Numbered from the stretch's first letter, positions 1 to 12,642 are shown. The stretch: 64,000 nt of DNA from Bolinopsis microptera (GCF_026151205.1 NC_087074.1:4462001-4526000); one strand, 5' to 3'. Notes: generated from the sequence alone by a model not told the origin. Program-made: numbers and translations.

Positions 1-1232
1 TGAAAATAAGTTCTCACCCCACCTCTTCCCAAAATACAGTTACCAGAGCAGGAAACTCTTCTTCCTCCTCTTCTTTCAACACAAACACAATCAGGTTCCA
101 GCTACTCTCCTCCTCTGCAGCCACAATCTTATCTCCTTCTTCGGAGTTTTACTGTTGCAGACTGTATCACTTGCACTGTTCTATTGCAGTACTCCTGCAC
201 TGTAGCTCTGTGTCCCTGACTACACCGTGGTTTACACTGCCCCTAAACTGCAATCTTAAGTAACTTTAGTTCCGGCACTCTTTGGCCATTAAAATAACCA
301 ACTCCAATGAAACCCCGTGTAGCTACGTTCTGCTACATCCATGCTAGCACCACCCAGCTACCACCAGTTTACTCTAAATCTAGCTATTTCTAGCAACTTT
401 TCAATGCTATCTCCAGCTCTATCCCGACCCTGGCAATGACATATGGGGGTTATTCGAGGTATATGGCATAGCAAACGAAGCGGCATGCGCATTCACAATA
501 CAAAAAAGCCACAATGGATGATGGAAGGTATATTTACACTCGCTTCCTATACCCCCCCCCCTCCTATAATACCAGGCCTCTTGCGAGTTGCGAGAGTGAC
601 AAAAAGTGCACAGTTTAAAGAAACCCCTGTGAGAAATCGCATTTCTTGCACAACTGGGTCTAATTATAGAGGTAAATAAGAGGTCCGGTACATTCAGATA
701 CCCGGTATAGATTGGCAAGATTGACAGAGGTTTTGATCATTGAAATCAATAAAATGATAGTACAGCAGGTAAAATCGGTTCGATCTTAAATGGTCCTTTT
801 GTGCTGTTTCTTTATGTGGAATTTGATAAAGCTGTATTGTAATTAGTTATGAAACTCTAATATTGTGTGGTTAACCTTTTTCAGGTCCAGCCCTTTCCGC
901 TAAACTATTCCTAATTACTAAAATATGTCGAGATTTACTGAACTCCAACTTCAAATATTGATGATTTTAGTATTCCCCAATCTAAAAATCTTCGAAGTTT
1001 TTCTGCAAAGCATTTTTATCCACGTTTCATGCAATTCGATCACTTTTGGCGGAAAAAATATTTTCAAATTTTCAAACTTTTTTTTCAAGTCTCGAAAAAA
1101 AATTTTAAGTGAAAAATTTTTGAAGTTTTTCTAAAAACTACATTTCTCCGTGTTTCAAACGATTTCAATCATTTTAAGCCAATAAAAAATTTTCACTTTT
1201 TTTTGGTGATTAACTAATTGGTAATTATCCAA
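1..1232. other. No supported gene; AT-rich spacer
   Basis: I see no credible coding exon here. Short open frames on both strands lack splice signals or family motifs. From about 920 to 1160 the DNA is a string of A/T homopolymer clusters. A phrase similar to part of it (a GAAGTTTTTCT-like core followed by a cacgtttcatgc-like stretch) recurs near 31960-32015, so this is probably old interspersed repeat. Minus-strand positions 25-150 hold a Glu-rich frame, but it cannot be joined to a plausible splice acceptor. Confidence 0.5.
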
Positions 1233-3179
1233 TTAGCTGATTGTCCGATGTAAAAACTTTTGATACAAAAGTTTTACTCCTTGATAAGATAAACATTCTA
1301 GGTTATATTGCAGCCTTCTATGATGTTCACAACTAAAGATATTTGGCAAACCAGAAAGGTGGTACAAAGGTGGTAAAAAGTGGTAAAAGTGGTGTTTCCG
1401 TTGAGATACAAAATTGGCAACAAGTCTAATTATGTTCGTAGGGGTCCTAACTACCATATTCCGTTGAGAAATCCTTGTGAACATTCGAATCCAACGGAAT
1501 GCCACTTTTCCCCTTACTAACAGGAAATTTTGCTTACAAACATAACATTTACCACAAGCATGGCACCCTGGGTCGACAGCCCCGGGAACCGCCCTTAGAC
1601 TTTCGGAGTCTGGTTCCTGGATCTGGCTTGCAGTTGTTTCTCTCTCATTATCACAGTTTAAAGTTCCACTGGCACGGTACTTATTGTGTACAAGCATGCC
1701 ACCGATAGTTTGATTCTTTCGATGACTCACGAATACACTGTCCGCACGTACCAGCTTCTTCAGGGCCGGATCAAGGTTGAGAAGGTGCTTATACTTATGG
1801 ATAATGCCTCCCATGTTGGGAAGTGCTGGATTTTGATCCATCACCATGGGTATTAAACAGGCAGTCGACTCATCCTTGTCTTTAAGGGTATACAAGTTTT
1901 TCCTATTAGCTATATCACTAAATTTGTTAAAGGCATCTTCTATAATACTGGAATGATAACCTCGGGCTAGAAGGTAACGTGTATAGACCTCTCTCTGCTC
2001 CAAGAAGTTAGTGTCTTCACTGTTGTTCTGTCTCACCCGCCTCGCCACTCCAAAAGGTATGTTTTTTACAACATGGTTCCTATGGCATGACGTGGGGATA
2101 AGGTAGCAGTGGGTGTCACTAGGTTTAGAGTAGAGTTTGGTGTGGACAACATCACCAACAGCATAGACATAGGTGTCTAGAAACTCAACGCCGTCCCTAG
2201 AGTAGTCGTAAGTAAACAAAAGGTTTGGGTGGATACTATTGAGCCATTCCATGAATTGTAATAATTTCTCAGCAGTACCGGGCCAAGCCATATAAATGTC
2301 ATCACGTAATCTACCCCAGAATGCTGGTCTATGAGGCGGGCCATATTCTAGATCTCCTTCGTTAACTAAAATATCAATCTTATCCATAGCACAATCAGCA
2401 TACTCACATGAGTTCTTAGGACCCATCGCTGCTCCACGCTCCTGGCGGTATGTTATACCGTTAAATGAAGCAATGTTGTAATCAAGAGTAATTTCTAGTG
2501 CACTAATAATGCATTCTGTACTAAACAATTGATCACCACTACTCCTTTTATTCAGGTGTTTAGTGCATTGTTGGATCCCCATATCCCTAGGAATGTTGGT
2601 AAACATGTTAGATAATATATCGATGGCAACATGTATAACCTCCTTTCCCAACAATATGCTAGACTCGTTCAGGCTATCAATCTTCCTCAGAAAGTGAGGG
2701 GTGTCAATAATTCTATAATTCAAAGTAGCCTTCTTCAATTCATACGCAGTCAAGGCAGAAAGGTTTTCAATGTATGAACCACAGCCGATGGTAATCATCC
2801 TCCCAGGATACAAAGGTGGTTTGTGTGCCTTGGGATTCAGGTACATGTTTCCAGGCTGGTTAAGCTCAGTACATGGAATAACCCACTCCTTGACCTTCTT
2901 GGACATACCTAATTCATCTTTAAACTCAATTGTCCAATTCGAAATTTTATCAATCAATTCTACAACTAAATCATCTACATTATTTACAATACTATATACA
3001 GATCTATCATTTAAATGTACACCTATTCGTTGAATATAATCTTCTTCACTAAGAAGGAAGAATCCTACTCCTTTATCGAATGGTCTGATTACAATGTCTT
3101 TCCATATATATATATAGTATTTAGATAAGAGATAAGATAAGAGTACATTTTTAACGGCTTTCAGTTTCTTTTTTAAATT
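1233..3179 (-). mobile_element. Penelope-like retroelement (reverse transcriptase part)
   Basis: The minus-strand frame is open from 3179 down to 1233. It encodes a reverse transcriptase of the Penelope-like type. An IVIRPFDKG motif lies upstream of the first usable start-like codon, followed by the KAHKPP region, a GAAMGPKNSCEYA segment and a catalytic RLRDD box. Near the C terminus is a C-x2-C-x2-C-x2-C cluster (CHACGKCYVC), which in several Penelope-like families sits just before the GIY-YIG endonuclease. I cannot recognise a GIY-YIG domain after it, so this copy is probably decayed or truncated at its 3' end. No ATG is seen at the start of the open frame and a TGA lies just upstream, so the N terminus is also incomplete. 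Family assignment rests on motifs only. A (TA)n run interrupts the frame near 3103-3118 without shifting it. Confidence 0.8.
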
Positions 3180-3394
3180 TCAGTTCATCAGATTTTCCCA
3201 CTGCTTTTAGTTTGTATTTATTCTCAATTGTATATGATTCGTATTTGTTGTAGTTACTTTAATGATATAATTTCTCAGAATTGATGTAAATAAATGATGC
3301 AAAGACTTTCGACGATCTAATCACAACCGCTTTCTTTTATTGTGTAGAAGTCCAGCCATGAAATATATATATATATCGTCTCGCTTTATATATA

Positions 3395-3483
3395 TAGTAA
3401 GATTGTGTCAAAATTACACTAGCGTTATAATTCGGAACCCCCCCCCCCCCCCTCAGCTGATTACGTAATATGTGAACGACCCC
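3395..3483 (+). mobile_element. Partial MITE, GTCGTTCACATATTACGTAAT family (right end)
   Basis: The block runs from TGTCAAAATTACACTAGCGT through a C15 tract to GATTACGTAATATGTGAACGACCCC. It matches the right arm of the complete element at 44001-44665. No partner arm is visible just upstream, so this is an end fragment. It lies next to a short dispersed block (TCGTCTCGCTTTATATATA, about 3377-3395) that also occurs at 27873 and, diverged, near 29550. Confidence 0.7.
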
Positions 3484-4431
3484 CTATATAAAATCATAAC
3501 AAATCATTGTCCATCATAAGATGTTAAAAATTGACTTCTAAATGAAAAATGTAAAAGCCGAAACAAACTAGCATTTCAAAAAGGCGAACATTAAATTAAA
3601 AAACTGATAATTGTAGCAAATTATAAACATTTTCCGACCTCTAAGTATAATATTGTTAAGAATTAAAATTTTAAAATTTTAAAATGAGGGCATAAAGCCT
3701 AAACAAACTTTTGATAAAGAGAAAGCATTAACATTTAATAAGAAACATTTACTGAAGTTATCGACGAACACTGAACATAATATAATCGTACAAAATAAGC
3801 ATTTGCTGCTATAAAATTGTGATGTTTGTTATTTTCATGAACAAAAAGTTTGAAAACTTTCAAAGTTAGAATTGAGTTTACTTTATACTCACATATTTTC
3901 CTCTTCCGGCGTTACCTCTTCAGCAGGCTTTGCCCCCAACAGCGTATCAATTGTTTCAATTTCTTCAAACTGCAATTATTACTTGGATGTATCTTACGAA
4001 AAATATGTTATGAATTATAGGGGTGGACTCTGGTGGGGAGGTGAAGCATATTTGTTTACTTTAAAGATGATTACGTGTTCGATAGATTTCAATGGTGAAT
4101 GGTGATGCACATTTTAAGTCAATGACATTCCTGACATTCCATGTGCTCATGCGGGGGGGGGGGCATGATTTATGATTATAATAGTATTTCAGTATCGTTC
4201 GTTTTGTGAACTTTGAATATTAACTTTCAGAAAACTAACAAAGAAATAACTGGGTACAGTACCGTAACGAGATCTACATCCTTCTGCCTCTTGCTAAAGA
4301 TTCTGTCTGGTTTCGTTATCTTTTCCTTTTGATCGTTCAAGAAGAAGTAGATTATTGTCGTCAGGATTGCTAGAGCTGGGAAAGAGTGTGTTACAGATTA
4401 TTACTTTATCGCAGGGTCATGTGATGAATAA
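3484..4431. other. No gene seen
   Basis: AT-rich spacer. An open frame at 3872-4105 has no recognisable domain or splice context. A G11 tract lies at 4151-4161. Nothing else is supported. Confidence 0.4.
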
Positions 4432-4629
4432 GGGGTCGTTCACATATTAAGTAATTAGCCGAGGGGATGGGGGGGGGGGGGGGGGGGGAGGGGGTAATAT
4501 GTGAAGTTTACATATTACGTAATCAGCCGAGGGGATGGGGGGGGGGGGAGGGGGTAATATGTGAAGTTTACATATTACGTAATCAGCCGAGGGGAATGGG
4601 GGGGGGGGAGGGTAATATGTGAACGACCC
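4432..4629. mobile_element. Tandem MITE hairpins, GTCGTTCACATATTACGTAAT family
   Basis: The block starts with GGGGTCGTTCACATATTAAG and ends with its reverse complement TAATATGTGAACGACCC. Between them are three successive copies of a half-element: CACATATTACGTAATCAGCCGAGGGG, a G-run, then GGTAATATGTGAA. The outer ends have the terminal repeats of the family and the internal junctions are tail-to-head fusions, so this looks like a multimerised MITE. The G-runs are 9-20 bases long. Confidence 0.7.
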
Positions 4630-5401
4630 TTATATTAAGTAGATTGGTGAAGAAAAACCGTCAACATACAACGAAAGTCGACAGACAATAGTTTACTGAA
4701 CAGAAATATAGGATGGCAACATTGAAAAAAGTAAAATAAAAATAATAAGTCAATATTGAAGTTACCTGTAAACATAATACAGAGGGTCTCTATAGGTAAG
4801 TCTTTGAAGTGTTGTAGGGGCAGAAAAATCGAGATACCCAACGCCATGACTTTATCTATAGGATCTATATTTTAATAATGAGCAATTTTTCATGGAAAAA
4901 TCCATCCGATATAAATGAATTAAGAGGATCTATTCGTATAATACATAAAACAATATTAAACAATACCTTTAATTGTCAATAAATAATTGATATCATGATT
5001 ATAGAGCACACAATTAATCCCAGGATCAAAATAATTAAAAGAATATCAAACATCTAAAATCAGCTCATGCATAAAATCAAATCTTTAAGATACATAAATT
5101 ATTATTTCACCCCTCTTTTATATTGTAATTTGTAAAATAAGTTAAAACAGTTTAGTACATAATTTAGGTCATGCTTCGGTAAAATTAATCTTTTTAAATA
5201 ATGCATCAGAAAAAAACAATTTAAACTATATAAAAATATACCCACGATCTGATATTGCGCATAAAAAATATAAACCTGGTACACACTGTTTATACATACT
5301 AACAATCACACTGCCATAATCAACTTATACTCTCAGAATATTGCACATTTATAATATGTCCTGAACAAAGACGTTGCAAAAACTAAATTTAAATTACAGT
5401 T
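4630..5401. other. Spacer, probably 3' flank of the zinc-finger gene
   Basis: AT-rich with no coding signal. It lies immediately downstream of the minus-strand C2H2 gene and probably includes its 3' untranslated region. Open frames at 4635-4847 and 5102-5305 have low-complexity composition and no family signature. Confidence 0.4.
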
Positions 5402-6600
5402 CTAGTTATTTGCTGAGGAAGTACCGTCACTTTTACAGAACTTCATGTGATGTTTCAACCCACCCTGCTGAGTGAACCTTCTCTGACACTGAACACACTG
5501 GTGGGGTTTCAACGCATCAGAGGCTTCTTTACTAAGAACAATATCATGTTTATCTTTCAGATGGCAAACAAGATCGCCATGCTCACATGTTTTGAACAAA
5601 CAAAAAGTGCAGTGATATTCCTTTCTATGACAAATCTTATTGTGCTTGTTTATCTCTGTTTTACTTGTAGTTTTGAATGAGCAAACAATGCACTCCCGCA
5701 TATGTACAACGAGATGTTCTGTAAGAGAATTCTTATCCACAAACTTTAGCTTGCAGTTCCTGCATTGAAAAGGTCTTGCGTCAGTGTGATTTCTTCGAAC
5801 ATGTGTGCTTAATACCGTGGATGTCATAGCACTGTACTCACAGAGGTCACATGAAAATGGACGCTCTCCTGTGTGGGTCCGTTGGTGTCGAACTAAACAA
5901 TTTTTAAAGGAATATGTCTTTTTGCAAACCTTACAAACGAACCGACTCACTTCAGAATGTTTACTCATCTGATGGTTCGTCATTGACTTCTTATATCGGG
6001 TTGTGAAGTCACATTCTTCACATGACAGAGTTTCTGTGTGATAGTGCTTGTGCTGTTTGTGCTTGCTTAACACTGCAAAACTATTAGACGTGAAGTCACA
6101 CTGAGAACAAGAAAATACCTCACTTCCATCTGAATGGTAAAACCGTTTGTGGTCTTTCAGATTACCTTTGTAGTGGAAAATCTTGCAACACTCCGAACAG
6201 GGGTACAACTGTGAACTGTGTTGTGTTTTGTAGTGATTTCTTAATCGGTAGATGGACTTTGATTTGAAATCACACCTGGTGCATTCACGTGAATAATTTA
6301 TCTTATTTCGGATTGGATATAAACGTTTGACAGTGCCTTTAGTTATTGAGTCTTCTTCATCGCCTGAGCTATTTCTAGGTGAATCAGTTCCCGTGGATTG
6401 AACAGACGTTTCCAGCTCAATGTCATCTCTCTGGTCAGATAATAGCAGATCACAAGGTTCATCCTTGTCAATCCTTTCCATTTTAATATCCTCCTTTATA
6501 TCAAGACAAGGCACCAACTCTGCTGTTTGGAACACATTTTCTTCCTCTTCCTCTTCGTCTTCTTCCTTTACATCCATAGATTGAGCAACACATTCCATTC
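5402..6600 (-). CDS. C2H2 zinc-finger protein, about ten fingers
   Basis: A 398-residue protein, probably a nuclear DNA-binding regulator. Residues 1-100 are acidic, with a run of about nine Glu/Asp, and carry three psi-K-x-E/D matches (VKEE, IKED, IKME) that could be SUMO sites; that role is inference. From about residue 105 come ten finger modules (C-x2-C ... H-x3-5-H), for example CKVCKKTYSFKNCLVRHQRTH followed by the classic linker TGERPF. The last finger ends H-x3-C instead of H-H. Several fingers have the CDF.. start and longer H-x4-H spacing seen in REST/ZFH-like proteins, but I cannot assign an orthologue. The ATG is at 6598. Two bases upstream is a good splice acceptor (TTTTCATTAG), so a 5' untranslated exon or a further coding exon is likely outside the region I can define. 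Confidence 0.88.
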
Positions 6601-7065
6601 CTAATGAAAATAACGAATTTAGATTATAGATCTATATCATGATATTTTGTGAATAGTAAAGAAAAAATAGCTCATTTCCTTTCACAAGCTTTGTCCAGAA
6701 TGATTTTAAGCATTTTCTGATTGATATATTGAGTGAGGAGTATTGAGTGAGGAGTATTGACGAGGGTAGGATGCATCAAATTTAAAATCAACATAAAAAA
6801 TTTACACATTCGTGATATTTTTGTCAGAATATATAAAATTATTAAAAGCACTAAATTGAATAAAGACTTAAAATCCCAAATTCTTCAATCATTTAACTCA
6901 AATTTGGTAACAAGTCTCAGTCCAAAATCATTGATAAATTAAATAAAAAACATCAAATTTTAAAAATACCGTCAATTATACGATTTATAAACAAAGTTCC
7001 TAAGACAAGATTGGAAATCGTAGTAGGACCTGGGAGAAATTTTGCTCAGTAATTGTTTAAAACGA
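6601..7065. other. Intron or intergenic spacer, nothing recognised
   Basis: AT-rich DNA between the zinc-finger gene and the TBC1D7 stop codon. It may contain the 5' intron of the former and the 3' UTR of the latter. A tandem 15-bp duplication (ATTGAGTGAGGAGT) is at about 6729-6759. Confidence 0.35.
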
Positions 7066-8516
7066 TTAATTTTCGGCCTTACTATTTGGAACGGTTTTGT
7101 CAAAAGTCCTTCTACAAGATTGATGGGGCTGAGTAACTAAAATAGTCGACTTGATCTCCTCAGCCAGATCAGCAGGAGCGGAATTACGATTTATAACTGC
7201 ATTCTTCATCACAATCTCTACCCCGACACTGACAAGACAGGAAGCATCTCGTTTGGCTATTAAAGTGTCCATTAACCGCCCAAAACAGCACGAAGGCAGC
7301 GCTTTTACAAAACAAGTCCGAACTGAGTTACATAAAACACGTTTTACTTCGGTGCTGTGAAACTTTTTGGCGAGCGAGGAATCAGTTTGTGATATTTTGG
7401 AAACAATTTTCTCGACTACAACATCATACTTGTTGATAGAGGAAAAAAGAAGGAGGATTTCGTGGATGATGAAGTATTGTTCTTTGAGTTTTAGCGATTC
7501 TAAGAGGAGTATAATGTTCTTGACGAGAAGGACGCTACATTTGTCGAGAACTTGGTTTCCACAAGTTATGTCGTGTTTGTCGTTCATCAACGACAGTTGC
7601 CCTGAAAAGGTACAGCATGCTTAATCTGAAAACTGCTAAAGTGCTAAGGGACGAAGTTAAATTCAAAACGGGAATAAAAGCTAACAGTCGGCGTTAAATT
7701 TCACGTGATAAAAACTCATGGCTGAGTAGTCACGTGACAGAATGACTTGTACCACAGCACAGAACACATTAACTACTACACTGTAGACTCGTACAGTACA
7801 GTAAACCACAGTAAGTTATCATATGTACTATGTACTAATGTACTAATGTACTATGTAGTAATGTACTAATGTACTAATGCACTAATATACTATACACTAT
7901 GTACTAATGTACTACTCTCACCAGTATGTATGAGGTGTAGAGCGTACAAGTAGTGAGTAGTGTCGTGATCAGATGAGACAGAGAGAATGAGCCGCGCAGC
8001 GTTCTCTATCACCGACCACTGCTCGTCTAACTGCTCCTGTGTGTGGAGACGCACTGTCTTGTATCGTGGTGTGATGCCTACAATTAAACAAGGTAACACT
8101 GGATATTGAGGGTAGGTTATCGAGTTTACCATGGAAATACTGAGTCATGCAGACCCTCCCCCCCCCCCCCCCCCCGGCCCCAGCAATGTTTAAACACTTA
8201 CGAAGGAGAAACTGCCATATCTGGGCTCTGTTGTTGAGTTTATTTGAGGGTGTAACTAACAAATAGTGCTTTATTTTATCCAAGTCAATCTCGTCCGCGT
8301 GGATGTCCAGGATTTCCGTCTTCCGAGATTGAATTCCTTAGGTTTAAAATGTTGTCATAATATAATGTAAGACAGAAACAGTGAAGCAAGTTATAACATG
8401 AGCCAAACCTAAAACTACAGCCTGGTTTAGACTAATGATATGTTTAACATGACTCACCTTAACCATGACTCACCTAAACTTGTTAAATACGTCGCTCGAT
8501 AATCCTTCTCTGACAT
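7066..8516 (-). CDS. TBC1D7: TBC1 domain family member 7 (TSC complex subunit)
   Basis: Four exons: 8474-8516, 8202-8336, 7922-8077 and 7066-7601 (stop TAA at 7066-7068). All junctions are GT-AG with matching phases and give 289 residues; human TBC1D7 has 293. Family landmarks in order are the N-terminal MSEKDYRATYLTS stretch, KTEILDIHADEIDLDKI, and the TBC core entry RAQIWQFLLRITPRYK, equivalent to the R-x-x-W-x-x-L-L-G region. Next come a helical segment, and the C-terminal block RTCFVKALPSCCFGRLMDTLI...VGVEIVMKNAVI, which aligns with the human RCFAGCLPESSLQRVWD...VAVEILL region. In animals TBC1D7 is the third subunit of the TSC1-TSC2 complex, which restrains Rheb and mTORC1, and it stabilises that complex rather than acting as a strong GAP. 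Intron 3 holds a minisatellite whose first unit lies about five bases from the 5' splice site. The assignment rests on remembered family sequence, not a search. Confidence 0.93.
7824..7916. repeat. Minisatellite (TACTAATG-type) at a splice donor
   Basis: About eleven imperfect 7-9-bp units around TACTAATG fill the start of TBC1D7 intron 3 and end within about five bases of the donor of exon 3 (GTGAGA at 7921). Units vary in length and one carries TAGTAATG. Confidence 0.75.
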
Positions 8517-9350
8517 GATGTCTGACCAATTACTACTTCCTAATCAAGTGGAGATGTTTTAGACTGTGATATTTTGGTTTAGTGAGGTCAACAAATTAAT
8601 TGAATCAATCAATTAATTGAAAACAGCGTAATTCAATAGCTAGTTTAAAAGCAAGGACTTTATAAAACTAGAAAAGAAAAATTTTACAGGGACTTTGAGA
8701 AAAAGGTGAAATCCATCCGAATGTAAGCGTTGAACAATTATCAATGAATATTTATAATGTACATTTGAGTAGTATGAAATCTAAATACGTCAAATGTATG
8801 AATATCTAACATTATAACAATAACATGATTATAACGTTCACAGCACCCTATCATACTATGAGGATGAGAGAGCATTGAGCAAGTGCCTTCAACAAGCTCT
8901 GAACATTGGCAATTCGATGAAATGAAGAATTTATTTTGATTATATACTAACAATCTAACCAGCATTATAATCATTAAAACGGTTTACCTGACACTCAATT
9001 GCTCATAAAATGAAATTGTATCTCACAAATCAAATATAGTAAGATAGTGTAAAATAGGCCGACAGAATGCTCCAATTCATTCTTTAAAACAGATAGTCAA
9101 TAAACACGAGAGCTTCTCTAGTTTTCTGGGTAAATTTACAAAATAATCAATCAATTATTACTCAACCTAACAATCTAAAACTAATTATTCCATCGATAAT
9201 CTTGGATACTGGTGAATAAACAAAATGTATCAAACTCACAAGTTCAGCACAAAAACTGATATTCTAATCACGTGACATGCTCTACTCATGTACATTGTCT
9301 CTGTTAATGTCTCTGCTAGTAAAACACCATGTTTCTAGAACTGTGACACC
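8517..9350. other. Spacer between TBC1D7 start and ZFYVE19 stop
   Basis: Presumably TBC1D7 promoter plus ZFYVE19 3' UTR, since both genes read leftwards. No coding exon or repeat family is recognised. A frame at 8741-8974 lacks supporting signals. Confidence 0.4.
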
Positions 9351-11672
9351 TTATAGCTCCATGTTGTACTTCTTGTGCTTCTCTGTCTTCTTGAATATCG
9401 CAGGCTTGTGGTCTTCTAAATCAAACTCATCGTGCCCCTCCCTGTAGAAATGTAATGGTAACGTTCATGCATTGGTTTCAGTGATAAAATGTTATACAAT
9501 TAATAAGCCAGCACTGTGATCAATTGACCAGTTGCTGGATTTAAGGGGTAACCAACTCACTTGAAGCATCGTTTGCAGTACAGATCATTGTCGCACTCAG
9601 AACAGCGCACCTCAGCATCCTCATTGCACACACAGCACCAGGGTAACTCCTCCTCCACCTCCTCTCCGGGTAACTTCTTCTCTTCCTCTTCTGGGAATTA
9701 ACATTGGAAACTTGCCAAAATTACATAAAGTTATATGTATAATAAAGGTGCAGGTCAACTAATAAGCAATAGAAAGTAACTATTCAGATGTGTAGGTCTT
9801 GAGAGCATGACGATTAGTTGGTTATTATCACATCATCATTATTCAATATTCATTGTAGATAACTGATGTTATTGATTGGAAGCAGAAGTTCAGTTTCTAA
9901 GAATCACCAGCACAGCTTGAAGCTAAGAAATGTAACTTCTTACAAGCTCAGGAGTTCATCTTACCGGGTGACTTAAACTCAACTCCGGCTCTAAAATCTA
10001 TCTTTGCCTCCTCCTCCGTCATTTTAATGAGATATTCAACCTGCTCCTCTTCAGTAAGATGTGATAGGTCTCGTAGTTCATCTTGTAGTCCATCTTTCGA
10101 TTTTTTGCTTGAAGTGTGCATTGCTGAGAAATATGGCTCAATTAAAATCTCACCTCATATCATTTATCAATTGTCAGGGACCATTCTGTCCAAAAAGATA
10201 ACTATTTCACGGTAAACTTCAACACGGATTATACTATATTATTATGATATACATGTACATTAAGTAAATTGAGCACATTTAAGTACATTTGAGTACATTG
10301 TATGTATATATACAATATACATTATACAGACAATGTACTCAAAATAGTAATGTCAACATCGAATATTGAGATAAGTAGAAAATAATGTACACACATTATA
10401 CAGTTAAAATGTTACCTATCAACTCAGAAGTGCCGTATTTGAGAGCTCTTGCTCGTTCCTCTAGGTCCTCAACGCCAGTGGACATGGTCCTACTACCAGA
10501 GGGACCAATTTGGGAATCTATTTTGAATTCATCATCAACTTGAGTCACCAAATCGTCAACCTTAAAGCAAGATACATTTTAATTATACCAGCTCTGGTTT
10601 AACTGATTGCTTAAAGTGTAGATTGCGCAGTTCAGAGGATTATCCATCATGGAAGTCTTTAAAATTATAAGATGTTAAGCCTACCTGGTCAGATATGGGT
10701 TTAATGTTGACATAGAGTTGTATGACAGGTTCCTGCACTGGGGGTGGACGTCCAACCATTTTGTTCAGTTTGGACTGAAGTTCATATTCTGTTGGTCGTT
10801 TGCCTAGGACTTTCTTTCCTGGTTCACTTTCTAAACAGTTTTTTAGTCAAAATATATCAATACTAACAAGAAATATTGTTTCGATTACATTTTCTTTTCA
10901 TGGATTTGGTCATATGGGAACATCATAAACTGAAGCAAAACAATTGGCATCAAGAAAGATGTTGTCTGTATACTTACTTTTCAAAGCATCCAATCTCAAC
11001 TGAATGTCAGCATCTGTAATCTGTTTTTTTAATGGTGGTCTCTTTTTTGCTGGACCAGGTGGATCTGGTAAAATATAGTGATATCAGACAAGCAATGCTT
11101 GCACACTACAATGATTCATAGAGTTGTTAATGCGCTTTTTGTCATGGATGTATACTTACACTCAATTCAAATCATTCGTAATACAAATAAAAAGCTATTC
11201 ACTATGTTAATGCTTTAAAGTGCCCAAACAGAAACTTATGCAATAAACTGTAGATATTAAAATTCTTAAGTCATATTTTATTTAGATAAATTACCCTCAA
11301 GTTTCTGGAGAAACTTAGGAGGATCCAATATTATAGGTGCCACTTTTGACTCTCTTTCCCTTTTACATTCAAGACAAACTTTAACCTTGGCTGAACTTGT
11401 GTCATCAACAGTTGATTCAACAGTACACTTGCCACAAATTGAATGCTTACACATTGAACAACAGTTCTGAAAAAATTTTATTCATATAAATAAGAACCAA
11501 AAGATCGTTATGAACTAACACATAGTGAGAAGTCTACTTTTACATGGCTTAAAGTGAATCTTAAAGTTTGAAGGATTTATCTTTTAATTCGAAGACATAT
11601 CAACTGAACTCCACAAACCTCTCTGTTAAAAAGAGTAAATTTTCCTGAGCAAACAAAACATCGCCCATCCAT
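9351..11672 (-). CDS. ZFYVE19: Abscission/NoCut checkpoint regulator (ANCHR)
   Basis: Eight exons join in phase: 11619-11672, 11295-11466, 10978-11064, 10685-10830, 10416-10560, 9965-10123, 9561-9690 and 9351-9441, giving 327 residues (human about 400-470). The N terminus [18 protein letters not shown] followed by [13 protein letters not shown]...CLEC is the variant FYVE-type finger of this family. The middle has the two repeated helices [11 protein letters not shown] and [18 protein letters not shown], equivalent to the human EIEARLAAL repeats. The C-terminal zinc module [28 protein letters not shown]...[11 protein letters not shown] matches the family closely. Known role: binds PI3P, ESCRT-III and VPS4 at the midbody ring and delays abscission when Aurora B reports chromatin bridges. 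Exon 1 uses a less common GTTTGT donor. A coding exon further upstream of 11672 cannot be excluded, but the chosen Met aligns with human MESRCYGC. Confidence 0.92.
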
Positions 11673-11991
11673 GATTTCTTCTTTTTTAGACACGCTATCG
11701 GATTTTTCTTATATTCATTCTGGTGAAATAAAACTCCAATTTATATCAAAGTCTGGGAACATTATCAACTCACTGTCATCTAGATTATGATTCAAAAGTT
11801 TCTATAAAATATAAAATATACAATGTACGACTACCAGTGGCGTATCGTTGCATGAAGGCACCCGTGCCCCCCCCCCCCCTGAAAAATGCCCCCTGTTGGC
11901 ACCCCTCCCTTCTTAAAGTAGAAACGCAAAATTGGACAAATTATCCCTACACATAAATCGAGTTTGTATGGTTCAATTTTATTTTAAGGTC
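11673..11991. other. Spacer with a hAT-type end fragment
   Basis: Contains the probable 5' flank of ZFYVE19. At 11834-11900 a CAGTGGCGTATCGTTGCA sequence with GGCACCC and a C12 run resembles the left end of the CAGTGGCGTAAC hAT family found at 19957, 25806 and 26963. No right end is seen, so it is a fragment. Confidence 0.5.
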
Positions 11992-12642
11992 CTATAGCAT
12001 TATGCACTTGCCAGTATTTAAGTGGAAATCTGGGCTCTTATAGTAGGCTGTATATTGTTTGTTCACAGAGAGAATTGAATGGATTGCTCTTGCTGTGGCA
12101 GGATCTAGAGTTTTGTTGGAGAGCAGACCGGCTAGGTCAGTGATGTTTTGGGGATGGAAGTTGAATTTTTCCCTAACTGAGGAGTAAAGCAAACAGTCAA
12201 TTAATACGTGACTTTCGTCCTCAATAGGCTTGAGCCCTTGGCTGAAAAAGCAGTAAGTGCACCAGTGTTCTTCTCTTGGTACAAGGGGGGTTTCGTATCT
12301 GCCCCTTTCGATGTAGAGGTTGTGGCAGCTGATACGAAACCTTGTCAAACTTTTTCGAACATCAGGTATTTTGATAATTCGTAGATATGCCTCTGGTTCA
12401 AAAACATGTTTAATTAGGTTATAGAATTCTAGTTTTGGGCGAGGAGGCCTTGGCAGATTTCCAGGTATTCACGAATTCTTCCCTCATATTATGACTGATT
12501 TGTGTGGAGAGCTTAGATTTTGAGGAAAATGAGTGGGGGAAGTTGTATTTGGTGAGAAGCTTTGAGATGTTGGTGTACCAAGGAAGACGCATCTGTCTTT
12601 TCTCAAAATTGTCTTTTCTCTCCTCTGCTTGTAAAATGCAGC
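11992..12642 (-). mobile_element. LINE A, C-terminal coding remnant (3' piece)
   Basis: The minus strand encodes the end of a non-LTR retrotransposon ORF2. It reads QMRLPWYTNISKLLTKYNF, a spacer, TRFRISCHNLYIERGRYETP, then a zinc knuckle with HWCTYC...DESHVLIDC (C-x2-C-x~19-H-x4-C). One frameshift lies near 12434: a frame ending KASSPK joins LEFYNLIKH in another frame. The upstream continuation is not next to it but at 19690-19948 plus 25067-25137, because younger elements have inserted. The microsatellite at 12643 marks the junction. It is non-functional. Confidence 0.72.

Noticed and set aside
25-150. Minus-strand Glu-rich terminal exon
   Set aside because: An in-frame TAA precedes the open stretch and no acceptor gives a joinable phase.
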